NCBI GenBank assembly: GCA_023525975.1
Contig: CM042032.1
Span: forward strand, 72,500,260 to 72,564,259
Source: Smallanthus sonchifolius
Taxonomy: Eukaryota; Streptophyta; Magnoliopsida; Asterales; Asteraceae
Reading direction: 5' to 3'
Length of the DNA: 64,000 nucleotides
The position numbers were made by a program, and so were the translations under genes. How positions within the stretch are numbered: the first letter of the stretch is position 1; each line of letters begins with the position of its first letter. The notes beneath the pieces are model-generated. The model was not told where the DNA came from. It did not search any database and saw only the letters and a program-made list of their open reading frames with translations. Shown here in pieces: positions 12,060 through 22,619 of this stretch.

Positions 12060-13234
12060 CTTAAACTTTGGCAAGATCAACTTCAATTCCTCAATGAGAA
12101 ATTGCATGCCCAAGAACAATTCCTTCTTAAACCATAAAATGGCTCTTCTCCCAACTTAACACGAGATTTGTTTTGGTGCATCTTTTTAAAACTTTTTCCA
12201 ATTCACCAAGACAAATCTCAAAGGAACGGCCAAAAATAGAGATGTCATCCATAAAGATCTCCAAAGATTCCTAACCATATCAGAAATATGCTCATCATGC
12301 ACCTTTGGAAGGTGGTGGTGGCGTTACACAAGCCAAATGGCATTCGCCAAAATGCGAAGGTACCATACGGACAAGTGAACGTTGTCTTTTGTTGATCTTC
12401 CGGATGAATTGCTATTTGGTTATACCCGGAATACCCATGCAAGAAACAATAGAACTTCTGACCTGCAAGTTTTTTAACAATTTGATCAATGAATGGTACT
12501 GGAAAATGAACTTTAGAAGCAGTAGAATTTAACTTCCTATAATCAATACAAACTCGCCACCCGGTTACCGGTCGGGTAGCAATTTTCTCACCATTCTCCC
12601 CATGCACAACTTGAATACCTGCTTTCTTGGGAACAGTTTGGGTAGGACTCACCCATATGCTATCAGAAATTGGGTAGATGATACCCGCATCGAGCCACTT
12701 TAAAACTTCTTTCTTGACCACCTCATGCATATTTGGATTCAATCGCCTTTGTGCGTCTCTATATGGCTTGACACTCTCATCAGTGATGATTTTGTGCATC
12801 ACTATTGAAGGACTTATTCCCTATAAATCCACTATGGCCCACCCAATAGTTGCCTTGTACTTCTTCAACACCTTTAGTAGGTCATCCTCTTGATTTGGTT
12901 GCAAATTGGATGCTATGATGACCGACAATGTTTGATTCTCACCTAAAAATGCATACTTTATGTGTTTGGAAAGTTCTTTAAACTCTACCTTAGGAGATTC
13001 CTCTAGAGAAGGTTTCAGCTTTGAGTCAATGTGTTCTAGCAAGCTCTTCACTTGGAGTGTCCATGGTGGTCTCCCGTCTGTGATTGCCATTGCTTCAACC
13101 TTACATTCCTCTTCCATTAAATCCTTGATTTCCTTTAACCTGTACCTGTCATACAAAAAACACTTCTCCATGGTGGTGTCTTCATCCCCTTGTGAGATAT
13201 AGGGAGGAACACACCCGTTAATAATGTCCGCCAT
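12060..13234 (-). pseudogene. Athila-like reverse transcriptase with mutated catalytic Asp
   Basis: Open pieces at 12821-13234 (pre-RT linker) and 12245-12802 (RT fingers and palm) carry RPVTGWRVCIDYRKLN, then FYCFLHGYSGYNQI, FAFWRMPFGLCNA and, after small indels near 12260-12290, FMDDISIFG (codons of M-D-D at 12243-12251). The first catalytic aspartate of the motif normally read as FLDGYSGYNQI is His here (codon CAT, 12437-12439), which should abolish polymerase activity. Further stops lie near 12820, 12140, 12100 and 12062. Confidence 0.9.
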
Positions 13235-13321
13235 GAAGCATTCATTATCAACTAGAGAATCAGATGACTTTGCAAAAAAACATTAAACCTCAATTTTCGG
13301 TTACCAAAAATTCATATCAAC

Positions 13322-13858
13322 TTAACCATTTCCACAATTTATTTGAGCATTTGTAGTTCTTAGGAAATGTCGACCTAAAATAACATTTGGTTGTCTATCC
13401 TTACAACTAGATTCATAATTAAGCACAAGAAAATCAAACTGATAGTAAAAATCTTCCATTTTGACTATAACATTCGTCACCATCCCCCTAGGAAGTTTGA
13501 GAGATAAATCCGCTAACACAACTATGCTGTCGGCTCTTTGTAGTGGACCAAAATTGGATTGGTCATAAAGACTTCCTGGGAGGATGCTCACACTAGCACC
13601 AAGATCTAGGAGTGTCCTATTGATTTTTAAATCACCCACTTGAATAGAAATTAAGGGTGCCCTAGGATCAATAAGCTTTGGTGGAAGAGAACCATTCAAG
13701 ATTGCATTCACATGTGTGGTCACATCAAGCTTTTTGGGAAGCTTAATTTGATGTTTTTGAGTGCACATTTCCTTCAAATATTTAGCATAAGATGGAATTT
13801 TTTTAATTGCATCAAGTAAAGGTAAGTTTATTTTGCCTTTTTTGAATACCTCCCACAT
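13322..13858 (-). pseudogene. Athila-like aspartic protease domain
   Basis: 178 codons remain open. The active-site signature LLDLGASVSILP lies about residues 83-94, and a second conserved block, VILGRHFLRTTNAQINCG, near the C terminus, as expected for Gypsy proteases that cut Gag-Pol. The family usually has LGRPFL; here the Pro is replaced by His. The frame is separated by stops from Gag (right) and from RT (left). Confidence 0.88.
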
Positions 13859-13900
13859 TTTCTCGGATTGTGGGCCCTTTTTACTTGAAGATGCCTTTTT

Positions 13901-15973
13901 TTATGGTTCTACTAAAGCTAAAGGAAATAGCATGGACTTGGACTCCACTGCCTTATCCTTAGAAATAATAGAATCATTCTTCAAAACTTTTTCATCAATT
14001 AAATTTTCAGAAACTTGTTTTATTTGAGTTTTGTTCAAATTAAATTCCATCTCATTCTCAATATCCGAATCATCCTCCACATCTTCCACCACACCTTCAA
14101 TGAATTGTGGTGGAGGATCAACACTACTATTATAAATTTTACCATTCCTAGGTGTGCGTACCTCTCTAATTTGCACATTTCTTGTGTTCTTAGGATTTGA
14201 ACCATGTTGAGGATTGACCGTAGTCTCACTTAGTAGCTTTCCTTGATCTTGAGTAGCTACACCTTCTTCTAATTGACCCATTTGCTTTGACAAAGCACCA
14301 ACCGTCTTGTCGGTGATCTCTTGCTTTGCACTACACCTTTAAGCATCCCCATGATCTCATTGAGTTAAGATTTCACTGAATCATCATTGCCTTGTGAAGA
14401 ACTCCCTTGGAATTGATTTTCATTTTGACCTTGTTGAAAATTCCTTGTGAAGTTTTGTTATGATGACCCTTGATTTGATCCACCTTGACCACCTTGATTG
14501 AAGTTGTTCCGGTTATAGAAGCTCCTTTATAAATTTCCTTGAAAATTCTATTGACGAGGTGGTTGTTGATGTTGACCACCATGATTAGACCTTTGGAAAT
14601 TGGGATTAAGCCGATTGGATGCATTACCATATCTCAAATTTGGATAATTCCTCTATCCCGGGTTGTAAGTGTTAGAATTCATATCAAAGGGCTTCTTGTC
14701 TCCATAGACTTGATTCACTTCTTCTTGTTTCCCTGAATTCATCATACAATTTGGTGTTGTATGATCAATATCCCCACAAGTCTCACATACTTCATACACT
14801 TGAGACACGTTCGATGAATTTCCAGCCATACTTTTACAAAGTAGATCCAATTTCCGTTCCAATGACTCAAACCGATCATTATTAACATGATTACTAACTG
14901 ACTTCACTGTTGTAGGTGGTTTTGCTTTCCTAAATGCTGAAGCTTGGGTCTTTGAACCTTTACTAAGCCTTTCTAGAAAATTCCATTCATAGTCTTCAGA
15001 ATTAGTAAGGAATGTTCCACCACTACTAGTGTACACAAATCTGCGGTCATCTGGAATTAAGCCATCATAAAAGATTTTCACTAAATCCTATCTAGGAATG
15101 TCATGGTGTGGACATAACCTTAACATTTCTTTGAATCTTATGAAAGCTTCATGCAATTCTTCACCTGCTTGTTGACTAAATGACTTGATGACATTCCTTG
15201 CATCATTAGTCTTGCTCATCGGATAATATTCATCTAAGAATAACTGTTGCATTTCATCCCATGTTCTAATGCTACCCGATGGAAGTGAAGTAAACCATTG
15301 TTTAGCCTTATCCTTTAGAGAAAACTGAAAGAGATAAAGCTTAACCTCGTCCGATGTGAACCCTTAACTTCCAATAGTACTACATATAGCTGAGAATTCC
15401 TAAAGATGAGTGTAGGGTTCATCAGATGCAAAACCTCTAAATGATGGGATGATGGCAAGATATTGAGGACGAATCTCAAAATGTTGACCTTGATGTTGTG
15501 GTGGTATGATTGGTGATGGATTGTTCATGATTGTAGGACGAAAACGACTATCAACTCCTCGAACATGTTGATAGTTGTTGTTGTTGTATCCTCCACCATT
15601 TCCACCATTAGGTCCATCATTATAATATCCATCATTCCATTCATCATATCCTCCATTGTTATTGTCATCCCAGCCATAATTGTTCTCATGATTGCTGTGA
15701 ACATCTGGATAATCCCCGTGATTATTATTGTCATAATCATCGTAACCCCCATGTTGAAAGTGATTCTATGGAGGCGCCATCTCTGAAACGTGAATTGAAT
15801 GAGTATGTGAACACTGAAGATGAACTTGAACTTGATTTGTTTAAATTTGCTCCTCTTGATGAAGATGTAAACCAAGCTCTATAAAGTACTCTGTTGTTTC
15901 TAGCAGTTCTTTCTATCTCATGATCAAATGCCAATGGTGAAAATCTACCAGAAAATTCTGTATGCATAAACAA
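13901..15973 (-). pseudogene. gag: Athila-like Gag, broken by stops
   Basis: Gag forms the particle and packages element RNA. On the minus strand the first part is Asn/Gly/Tyr-rich. It is followed by the retrotransposon gag core (AKQWFTSLPSGSIRTWDEM, then FIRFKEMLRLCPHH, about 15100-15300) and a zinc knuckle CETCGDIDHTTPNC with C-x2-C-x4-H-x4-C spacing (about 14770-14810). A Gln/Glu-rich linker to protease ends near 13901. In-frame stops occur near 15768, 15400, 15365 and 15088, and frame shifts near 14640 and 14300, so no full Gag can be made. The coding frame is the one giving the gag core; the Met/Ile-rich frame at 15525-15875 is a shadow. Confidence 0.85.
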
Positions 15974-16104
15974 GATAAATTATACCTACACACTAGCACA
16001 CCCAGTGAAATAGAGAACAAACAGTAACAAACTTATAATATTTTTGTATTTTTGAATAATTAAAATAACACAAATCAACTAAAGCTACACACCAAGCACA
16101 AAAC

Positions 16105-16122
16105 TCCCCAGCAACGGCGCCA
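16105..16122 (-). other. Primer binding site, tRNA-Asp type
   Basis: On the minus strand, five bases after the LTR end, the sequence reads TGGCGCCGTTGCTGGGGA. This is complementary to the 3' end of a tRNA, the class used by Athila elements, and would prime minus-strand DNA synthesis. It differs from the common form (GCCGGGGA) by one base. Confidence 0.9.
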
Positions 16123-16127
16123 AAATT

Positions 16128-17300
16128 TGATCGACGTTGAAGTACCGATCAAAGATAAAGAGTTTGTGTGTTCCTAATAACCTAAGACTAGCTAGGGTAA
16201 CCAGGATGTCGAACCATGAAGAGTTAGTGGTTGGTGAATTACAAGACATTATGCAATTACAGAATTTCAATTTATTGTTACTTTGAACTTTATATGCAAT
16301 TATAATTACTAAGATTGAAATACAGAAACGTAAAGAATGAACACAACCAAGTTTTAGTTTGAATTCACAATTAGTAACCTGGGTTCTCTACCAATTCAGA
16401 AAATCACATAGACATAACCTTGATTAGAACAACATTTGATTTACAATTGAAGGACCTACACATGTATGACAAAAATTATAACGAACGATACCGATAAAGT
16501 TAATCTGTACGAAGTGATCTCTAGCAATTGTCAACACAATAACACATATTCTTCAAACATACATTCAACCTTTAACGATTACACATCGATGAAGAAGAAT
16601 ACATGATTTAGAATAAGTCATTGCATGTCTTAACACCAAACATTAGGAATAACCACATGAAGAAACCTCATATTCAACAAAAACACAATGAAACTCATGT
16701 CTAATTCAGAAAAGAACCCAAATTGAACTAATGGAATTACAAACCTACACCTGGTTATGATTAAAGATGTTTTAGCCACACATGCTCATGCTTGATGATG
16801 ATATGTTGTGATTATGGAAAGAAATTGATGAAGATTTGATGTTGGAACACTTTGTCACTAAGTCTCCTTCTCTTCTCTACGTTCTCTAGCCTTCCAAGAT
16901 GATTGTTTTTCGTTTTTTTTTCAAAGAGTGCATTTAAACACCTCAAAAACTGCTTAAAACCGTTGCAGTTCGTAACATGGCGTAAGGCTACGCCCCGTGG
17001 CGTAAGGTTACGACTCCTGGAACATCCACTTTTGCAATTCTTGATCTCTCCACTGTATTACGCCACCTTTACGCTGATTATGAAAAAAAATATGATTCTG
17101 GGGTGGCATAAGGCTACGCTAAGCCAATTTAACATTTTGCTAAATCTTTAATGTTTTTTGCCACAAGCCTTTAATTTCCACATTTTGCATTCCCAACCTG
17201 TACATATAAATTCCATACAAAGTAACATGCATCTACACATATTTTATGCTAAGAATACACAATAACATGCTTAATTCCTTTGCCAAATCACAACACATCA
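16128..17300 (-). repeat. 5' LTR of the Athila-like element
   Basis: Runs from TGATCGACG (plus-strand left edge) to CACAACACATCA. It aligns over its whole length with 5357-6562. The palindrome GGCGTA-AGGC-TACGCC lies at 16979-16994, followed by related words to about 17124. Relative to the other LTR it lacks one palindrome unit (the one at 6347-6362). Confidence 0.93.
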
Positions 17301-17309
17301 AGCGACTAG

Positions 17310-18059
17310 TTTGATAATAGCTAAAGTTGTTACATTAGTTTCGGGGTAGATGTGTTAGGTACATACAAAACCAAGCGTCAAAACCTGAAACAATCATTCA
17401 GCTGGTTGTTCTATTTGTTCATTGGTCGTACCAGTTTACCGGTCTAAAAACTAAACTGGATAACGTTATATATTTGATCAATATTCTGGCAACCATCTCA
17501 CACAACTAGCATGTTATAAATACCAACTTTAGTTTTTTAACATTCTATAAAGAGTAAAGTGTCATTTTCGTCCATGTGGTTTGGTCATTTTAGCCACTTT
17601 CATCCAAAAACTTTTTTTTTTAGCTTTTTGGTCCCTGGCTTTTCAAAATCTAGCCATTTTCATCCACCTGATTAACTTCGTCTACATTTTAACGTTAAAT
17701 CAGGGGCAATTTGGTTTTTTAATGGGCAATTTGGTTTTTTAAGGGGCAATTTGGTCTTTTCAGCTGCCTTATACTCTCTATGGCATTCAAGAAAGATTTT
17801 TTAAGTAACAAAATTGCTCCTGGTTTAACGTTAAAATGTAGACGAAATTAGTCAGGTGAATGAAAATGGCTAGATTTTAAAAATCCAGGGACGAAAAAGC
17901 TAAAAAAAAAGTTTTTAAATGAAAGTGACTAAAATGGCTAAACTACAGGAACAAAAATGACACTTTACTCTTCTCTAACTAATCAACGGGGAGAGAGAGT
18001 TGTGTAGAACATGTTGGACATGACCATCGGGTCCATTTTAAAATCATTGAACAAAGCCT
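17310..18059. repeat. Direct duplication, copy A
   Basis: From 'tttgataatagctaaagttgtt' to 'gaacaaagcctaaaaa'. It is repeated with substitutions and indels at 18068-18740. Both copies carry the same MULE-type MITE at the same point, so the MITE was there before the duplication. Copy A abuts the Athila target duplication. Confidence 0.85.
17552..17970. mobile_element. MULE-type MITE, copy 1
   Basis: Long imperfect terminal inverted repeats start GAGTAAAGTGTCATTTTCGT and end in the reverse complement. Nine-base flanks are TTCTATAAA (17543-17551) and TTCTCTAAC (17971-17979). The 9-bp duplication and long arms indicate a Mutator-like origin. No coding capacity. Confidence 0.75.
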
Positions 18060-18067
18060 AAAAACTG

Positions 18068-18740
18068 TTTGATAATAGCTAAAGTTGTTAAAACATTAGT
18101 TTCTGGGTAGATGTGTTAGGTACATACAAAACCAAGCATCAAAAACTGAAACAATCATTCAACTGATTGTTCTATTTGTTCATTGGTCGTACCAGTTTAC
18201 CGGTCTAAAAGACTAAACTGGATAACGTTATATATTTGATCAATATTCCGGCAACCATCTCACACAACTAGCATGTTATAAATATCAACTTTAGTTTTTT
18301 AACATTCTCTAAAGAGTAAAGTGTCATTTTCGTACCTGTGGTTTGGTAATTTTAGCCAATTTCTTCTAAAAACTCTTTTTTTTAAGCTTTTTCGTCCCTG
18401 ACTTTTTAAAATTTAGTCATTTTCATCCACCTGATTAACTCCGTTTACATTTTAACTTTAAATCAGAGGCAATTTGGTTTTTTAAGGGGCAATTTGGTCT
18501 TTTCAGCTGCCTTATACTCTCTATGGCATTCAAGAAAGATTTTTTTAAAAACCAAACGTTAAAATATAGACGAAGTTAATCAGTTGAAAGAAAATTACTA
18601 GATTCTAAAAAGTCATAAATGAAAAAGCTAAAAAAAAATTTTAATGCAAGTGAGTAATAACACTTTACTCTTCTCTAACTAATCAACGAGCATGTTGGGC
18701 ATGACCATCGGGTCCATTTTAAAATCATTGAACAAAGCCT
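18068..18740. repeat. Direct duplication, copy B
   Basis: Second copy of the block at 17310-18059. It is shorter because the internal MITE has lost about 60 bp. Its right edge lies about 270 bp before the DUF1645 start codon, so it adjoins or forms part of that gene's upstream region. Confidence 0.85.
18314..18670. mobile_element. MULE-type MITE, copy 2
   Basis: Same family as 17552-17970, with identical GAGTAAAGTGTC termini. The 9-bp flanks TTCTCTAAA (18305-18313) and TTCTCTAAC (18671-18679) differ at one base, which supports the 9-bp duplication. Confidence 0.78.
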
Positions 18741-18870
18741 AAAAAGAACGATTCTTCTAGAAATAAAATTCATATCCATTGTTTGATGACCATATGCACA
18801 AGTGGCAGTAAGTGAGTAAATATTAGGTACAACAGTCCAACCACACCGTACAACTACTGAGTCAATAACG

Positions 18871-18966
18871 ACGTCAATGATGACGTTAGCCAGCCCGTAA
18901 CAATTTAAAATTCTAGAAGAAAAAGTCACGTGCCAATCACGGTATCACCCCCTCACATATAAAAAT
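18871..18966 (+). promoter_or_regulatory. Promoter of the DUF1645 gene
   Basis: Upstream of the ATG at 19011 are a pair of bZIP-type sites (ACGTCA at 18871-18876 and TGACGT at 18881-18886, an as-1-like arrangement). A G-box CACGTG (18927-18932) overlaps a CCAAT (18932-18937), and a TATA box ATATAAAAAT lies at 18957-18966. Spacing to the ATG (about 45 bp) leaves a short 5' UTR. The sites fit a stress- or ABA-responsive promoter; that is inference from motifs only. Confidence 0.6.
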
Positions 18967-19010
18967 CCCCTCCCACCAATTTATCCCCAAATACAACAAA
19001 TTCAAAAATC

Positions 19011-19793
19011 ATGCAAACCACCGGCGAAATCAACGACCTAGGGTTTTCTCCGAGCTTCAATTGCTACTCGTCGGAAAGTGTGACCTCCGCCGCGGCGGCC
19101 AGAGTTAGCCGTGAGGTCAAACAACAGGCTGCTGAATCTGAGGAGTTTAGCGATATCGATGAAGAGGATTTCGAGTTCTCGTTGGAGTTCTCCGGCGAGG
19201 AATTTTCAGCGAAGGAGCTCGCTCTTGCCGGTCGGATACTTTTACCGATCTTCAACACCGATCTGGTGACGAAGGATGAGGTAGATCACGACGATCCTTC
19301 TGTCATGATTCCGTTAGAGAATTTGCTTCCTGGCGACGGCGAAGAGTCGCCGGAGTATTCATTTTTGGAAGTGGATGAATTAGAAAACACATCTTCCGGA
19401 ACATTCTGTGTCTCGTGGCGAAAGTCCGAAGTCAGATCGCCGATCGTTACGAAAAGCAGGTCCACCGGATCTGACGAATCTGGATCTAGAAGGTGGAAAA
19501 TCAAGGATATTCTTCGCCGGAGCAACAGTTTAGGTAAGGAGACGGTGTTCTTCCTGTGTCCTAAACGAGTGGAGTCGTCATGTAAAAAACGTGCCGTCAA
19601 GTCCGGCGACGTTCCGAAAGTCGCCGGAAAACTGAAGCCGGCGGCATATCCATCGGTTCACGAACTGTTTTACGTGCAAAAACGAGCAGAACAGAAAGGA
19701 GGTAAGATGAAATCGTATCTACCGTACAGGCAAGACCTGCTAGGGTTTAAAGTTCATATCAATGGAAACGCGAGTAAGAAGTTGCCGTTTTGA
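19011..19793 (+). CDS. DUF1645 family protein, intronless
   Basis: A 260-residue protein in one exon. The N-terminal half is acidic (EEFSDIDEEDFEFSLEF about residues 43-60) and carries the family block FSAKELALAGRILLPIFN (about 65-82). The C-terminal half is basic, with RRWKIKDILRRSNSLGKE (about 158-175) and the family-defining SVHELFYVQKRAEQ then KSYLPYRQDLLGF (about 217-250). These fit plant DUF1645 proteins, small nuclear or cytosolic proteins of unknown biochemistry; a rice member is linked to grain length and stress tolerance. Intronless structure is usual in the family. The start is supported by the upstream TATA box and by in-frame family similarity beginning near the N terminus. No lesions are seen. 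Flanked on the left by MITEs and on the right by a hAT pseudogene. Confidence 0.88.
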   Translation: MQTTGEINDLGFSPSFNCYSSESVTSAAAARVSREVKQQAAESEEFSDIDEEDFEFSLEFSGEEFSAKELALAGRILLPIFNTDLVTKDEVDHDDPSVMIPLENLLPGDGEESPEYSFLEVDELENTSSGTFCVSWRKSEVRSPIVTKSRSTGSDESGSRRWKIKDILRRSNSLGKETVFFLCPKRVESSCKKRAVKSGDVPKVAGKLKPAAYPSVHELFYVQKRAEQKGGKMKSYLPYRQDLLGFKVHINGNASKKLPF

Positions 19794-20229
19794 ATGATCG
19801 AATTCGTTATGTGTTAGTATATATTTTATTTTCTGTGAAGATCGGATCTTCATGTGTTTTTACATTTTCTAGTTATGAATGTATTCCGGATGATCTGCTT
19901 GGTTGCTTGGTGGTCACGAAAGGTGGCTACATTGTTTAGCCAAAATTTTAATATGTAATTTTTATATGTGAGTCAAATCGTAGCAAGTTGGGCTGTTTCA
20001 CGCACGATACAATTTTGGTCAACGTTTTTCTAAATCTAAAAACGCGTGAAGATGATGACAACTTGAATAGAATAAAGCTCTCCCTCTTAATCACCTGCCA
20101 AATTAGCCTTCTCATTCCGTTTTTAATACACACGTATATAAAAAAATTCAATAATACGTCGATAATTGTAATTACAATAATAAAGAAAATAAAACTACCA
20201 TAGAAAAGTATCTAGTTAATAGTTACATA
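19794..20229. other. 3' flank of the DUF1645 gene
   Basis: Presumed 3' UTR and AT-rich spacer. No canonical AATAAA is obvious; several T-rich near-upstream elements are present. No gene or recognised repeat. Confidence 0.5.
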
Positions 20230-21098
20230 CCTAAATGAGTCAAGAGTCTCTCCTAGCATTTTGCGAGGCAAAGTTGATCAAGTCTTCATATTGCATGTTT
20301 TTAGTATATTGCTCTCAATAGCAATCATTCCCAATCCATTAAGTCGTTCTTGAGACATTGTAGATCGTAAATAAGACTTCAGTAACTTTAGTTTTGAAAA
20401 ATTTCTTTCAGCAGATGCCACCGTGACAGGAATAGATAACAAAATTCTATATGCAATTGATACGTTAGGAAGATGAATAGCTTCTTTCAAAGACTTTAAA
20501 GCATCAACGGGGCTGATAATTTCACTAGATAATGATGTGCAAAAATAATTTAACTCTGAATAAAGTTTCTCACCATTAATATCTGATCAAACTCATTCCC
20601 CATCCTTCAGTGCATTTTCAAGACGAATACAACACGTCTTTAGCTCTTGGCCTTCAAGTTCTTTCAATTTTTTAGTAAACAAAAAACCAAATACTTCTTC
20701 ATATTGTTTGTATTTTTCAAATCTGGTCTCCAAAGAAACACGTGCTTGATCAACAACTTTTAAAAAGAAATTCACTTTAAATTCATCCTCTGTCGAAAAT
20801 AAAACTTCCAGCTCGCTTGAACTTTCATCAAAATGTTTTCTCCTACGCATTTGACGACTTTGAGGGAATACCAGTTCAATACCCATTTCAATTGCAATTT
20901 CCTTAGCTTCTTCAATTGTCATAGACAACCCCGTTTCTCTATATTTGTTGAAGAATTTCATCAATTTGTTCACTTCTTCAATGGCAACATTAAGAACCAT
21001 ATATATATATATAACAAAATTAAAAAAAAAATATGTCTCACTCGTAAACATGCCCCCGTGCAGCGGCACCACCTGCATCACCCTCTAAGCCGACCCTG
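20230..21098 (-). pseudogene. hAT transposase (ZMYM1/Tip100-like) C-terminal pseudogene
   Basis: On the minus strand, a transposase-like segment (KLMKFFNKYRETGLSMTIEE ... RRRKHFDESSSE) is followed after stops near 20595 by the hAT C-terminal dimerisation block (SIPVTVASAERNFSKLKLLK, then SYLRSTMSQERLNGL). A frameshift near 20282 moves the last part (QYEDLINFASQNARR) into another frame, to about 20235. The N-terminal half with the zinc finger is absent. The segment ends at CAGGGTCGGCTT (21087-21098, minus strand), which resembles Tip100-type hAT termini, so it may be an internally deleted element with only its 5' terminus recognisable. Confidence 0.8.
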
Positions 21099-21109
21099 AT
21101 TACAAGATT

Positions 21110-21580
21110 TCATAATTATAAATTACTACATGACACGTCAGACACGACCTGTTAAGACACGACACGATAAGACACGATTACCTGTTGTTAGACACGAACA
21201 CGACACGATAACTAATCACGTAATTTTATTCTAAACACGAACTTGTTAAGTAACAGGTTAACCCGATAAGACCTGTTTAATAATATGTTTAAGGACACGA
21301 TAAATAATCCATATGTAATGAAACAAAAATTACCAAAATAAGCATAAAAGTCTTAATTAATACATAATTTATAATATATTTGAAACAAAAATCCATAAAA
21401 GTCTAAAAGCAAATATGATATATTATAATTTTTTTAATTAAAAAATATAAACAGGTACTAAACAGGTTAACAAATGTTTAACCTGTTAAGACACGATTTT
21501 TATCGTGTATAAAACAGGTCGACATGTTTAAAACACGAAACCTGTTAAGGGCAAACACGAAACATGTATACTGGATATAC
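21110..21580. repeat. Low-complexity repeat built on GACACGA/ACAGGTTA
   Basis: Dense repetition of 'gacacgacacgataag' and 'aacctgttaagacacg' words around an AT-rich core, partly inverted between the two halves. It resembles the simple-word interiors of the hAT MITEs in this window. Terminal repeats and target duplications were not identified. It may have replaced or cut the left terminus of the element at 21581-24110. Confidence 0.45.
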
Positions 21581-22619
21581 TTTTTTTTTAACTTTTACAC
21601 ACATTAAGTTGTTTTTACTAACTGAAGTTAAATTTTTTTGTTAAATCTAGTTATGTGTTTTACACATGTGGACAAAATGGTCATTTTACCCTGTAAATGA
21701 CGAAATGTGTGATTAAACTCTAATAAAATCCAAATTTCTTTTAAAAATCTCTCTCTCCTGTCTCTACCCTCTCTTTATCTTTAACCTCTCTCCAGCACAA
21801 TCACATACCCAATTCCACTGCTACTTCCGACGTTGCCATGGTGACTAGATCGCAAAACGTTGCTCCCCTACAAAATCTACGACCAGATCGCAAAACCTCA
21901 CCATCTCCTCTGGCGACGACTACCTTCCCCGACCAGATCTGCAACTTCTGTTAAAAAACATGGTTTGAGGAAGAAGAGTCTAACCGAAGTTTAAAAGAGA
22001 TTTCATTGTGATTTTTTAATCAAAGAATGGAGATATGTTGATGTATTTGAAGCTAGAAAAGGCATACGAAAAGGCATCCGATCTTTTGCTTGTCCGGGGA
22101 TTTCTTCCCATATGAACGGAATGGTTGCGGGTTTTGTGACTTCTTGTTTGGGTTCTCACTAAGATCTGGTAACCGGAAGTGATTCTTGTCGGGTTGGTCT
22201 TGATTTTCCACCGGAATTGCATGTTACTCCGTCGAAATTTGGAGCGGATGTTGATAATCTTCTGACGGAGAGCAAACGGGCATTCAAATCAAGCTGTTTT
22301 TCTACCATTTTTTCAGCTTTCAATGTTCAAGATTAAGTTTTTGAAGCGTTCACCTGGTTGTATAAACTAGAAATTCAAAAGAAAATGATAAGAAATTGCT
22401 TTAATCAATACTAGAATCATCGGTTTTTAACCAGAGATAGTATGTTTAAATGTCTTTCTTGGATAGAAAGAAATTATAATCGAAGAACATGATGGCCGCA
22501 AATTTGAAATTTCTTCAAGATAATTAAACCTAGACAGATAGATGGAAAATTTTCATATTGAAAGTTTTGAGATGATGAAGATAAGAGATGATAGATATGG
22601 GAGAGAGTTTTTTATTTAA

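Larger units (their letters stand above)
5357..17300 (-). mobile_element. Full-length defective Athila-like Ty3/Gypsy element
   Basis: Both LTRs (5357-6562 and 16128-17300) begin TGAT on the plus strand and end in ATCA. They are flanked by a perfect 5-bp duplication, AGCGA (5352-5356 and 17301-17305). On the minus strand the order is 5' LTR, PBS, Gag, protease, RT, RNase H, integrase, a long 3' region, polypurine tract, 3' LTR. The tRNA-Asp-type PBS, the LTR size of about 1.2 kb and integrase motifs such as LWAYQTAFKTPIGTTPYRLV place it in the Athila branch of Gypsy. No chromodomain is seen. The coding region has many stops and frameshifts and altered catalytic residues, so it cannot move by itself. 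A separate LTR is inserted at about 8700-10340. LTR divergence is moderate, so the insertion is not recent. Confidence 0.93.

Noticed and set aside
12245..13858. Intact Gypsy polyprotein gene
   Set aside because: Several stops, indels and altered catalytic residues; annotated as pseudogene domains.
15565..15786. 73-codon Ile/Val-rich plus frame that looks like a membrane protein
   Set aside because: It is the antisense shadow of the Asn/Gly/Asp-rich Gag N terminus.
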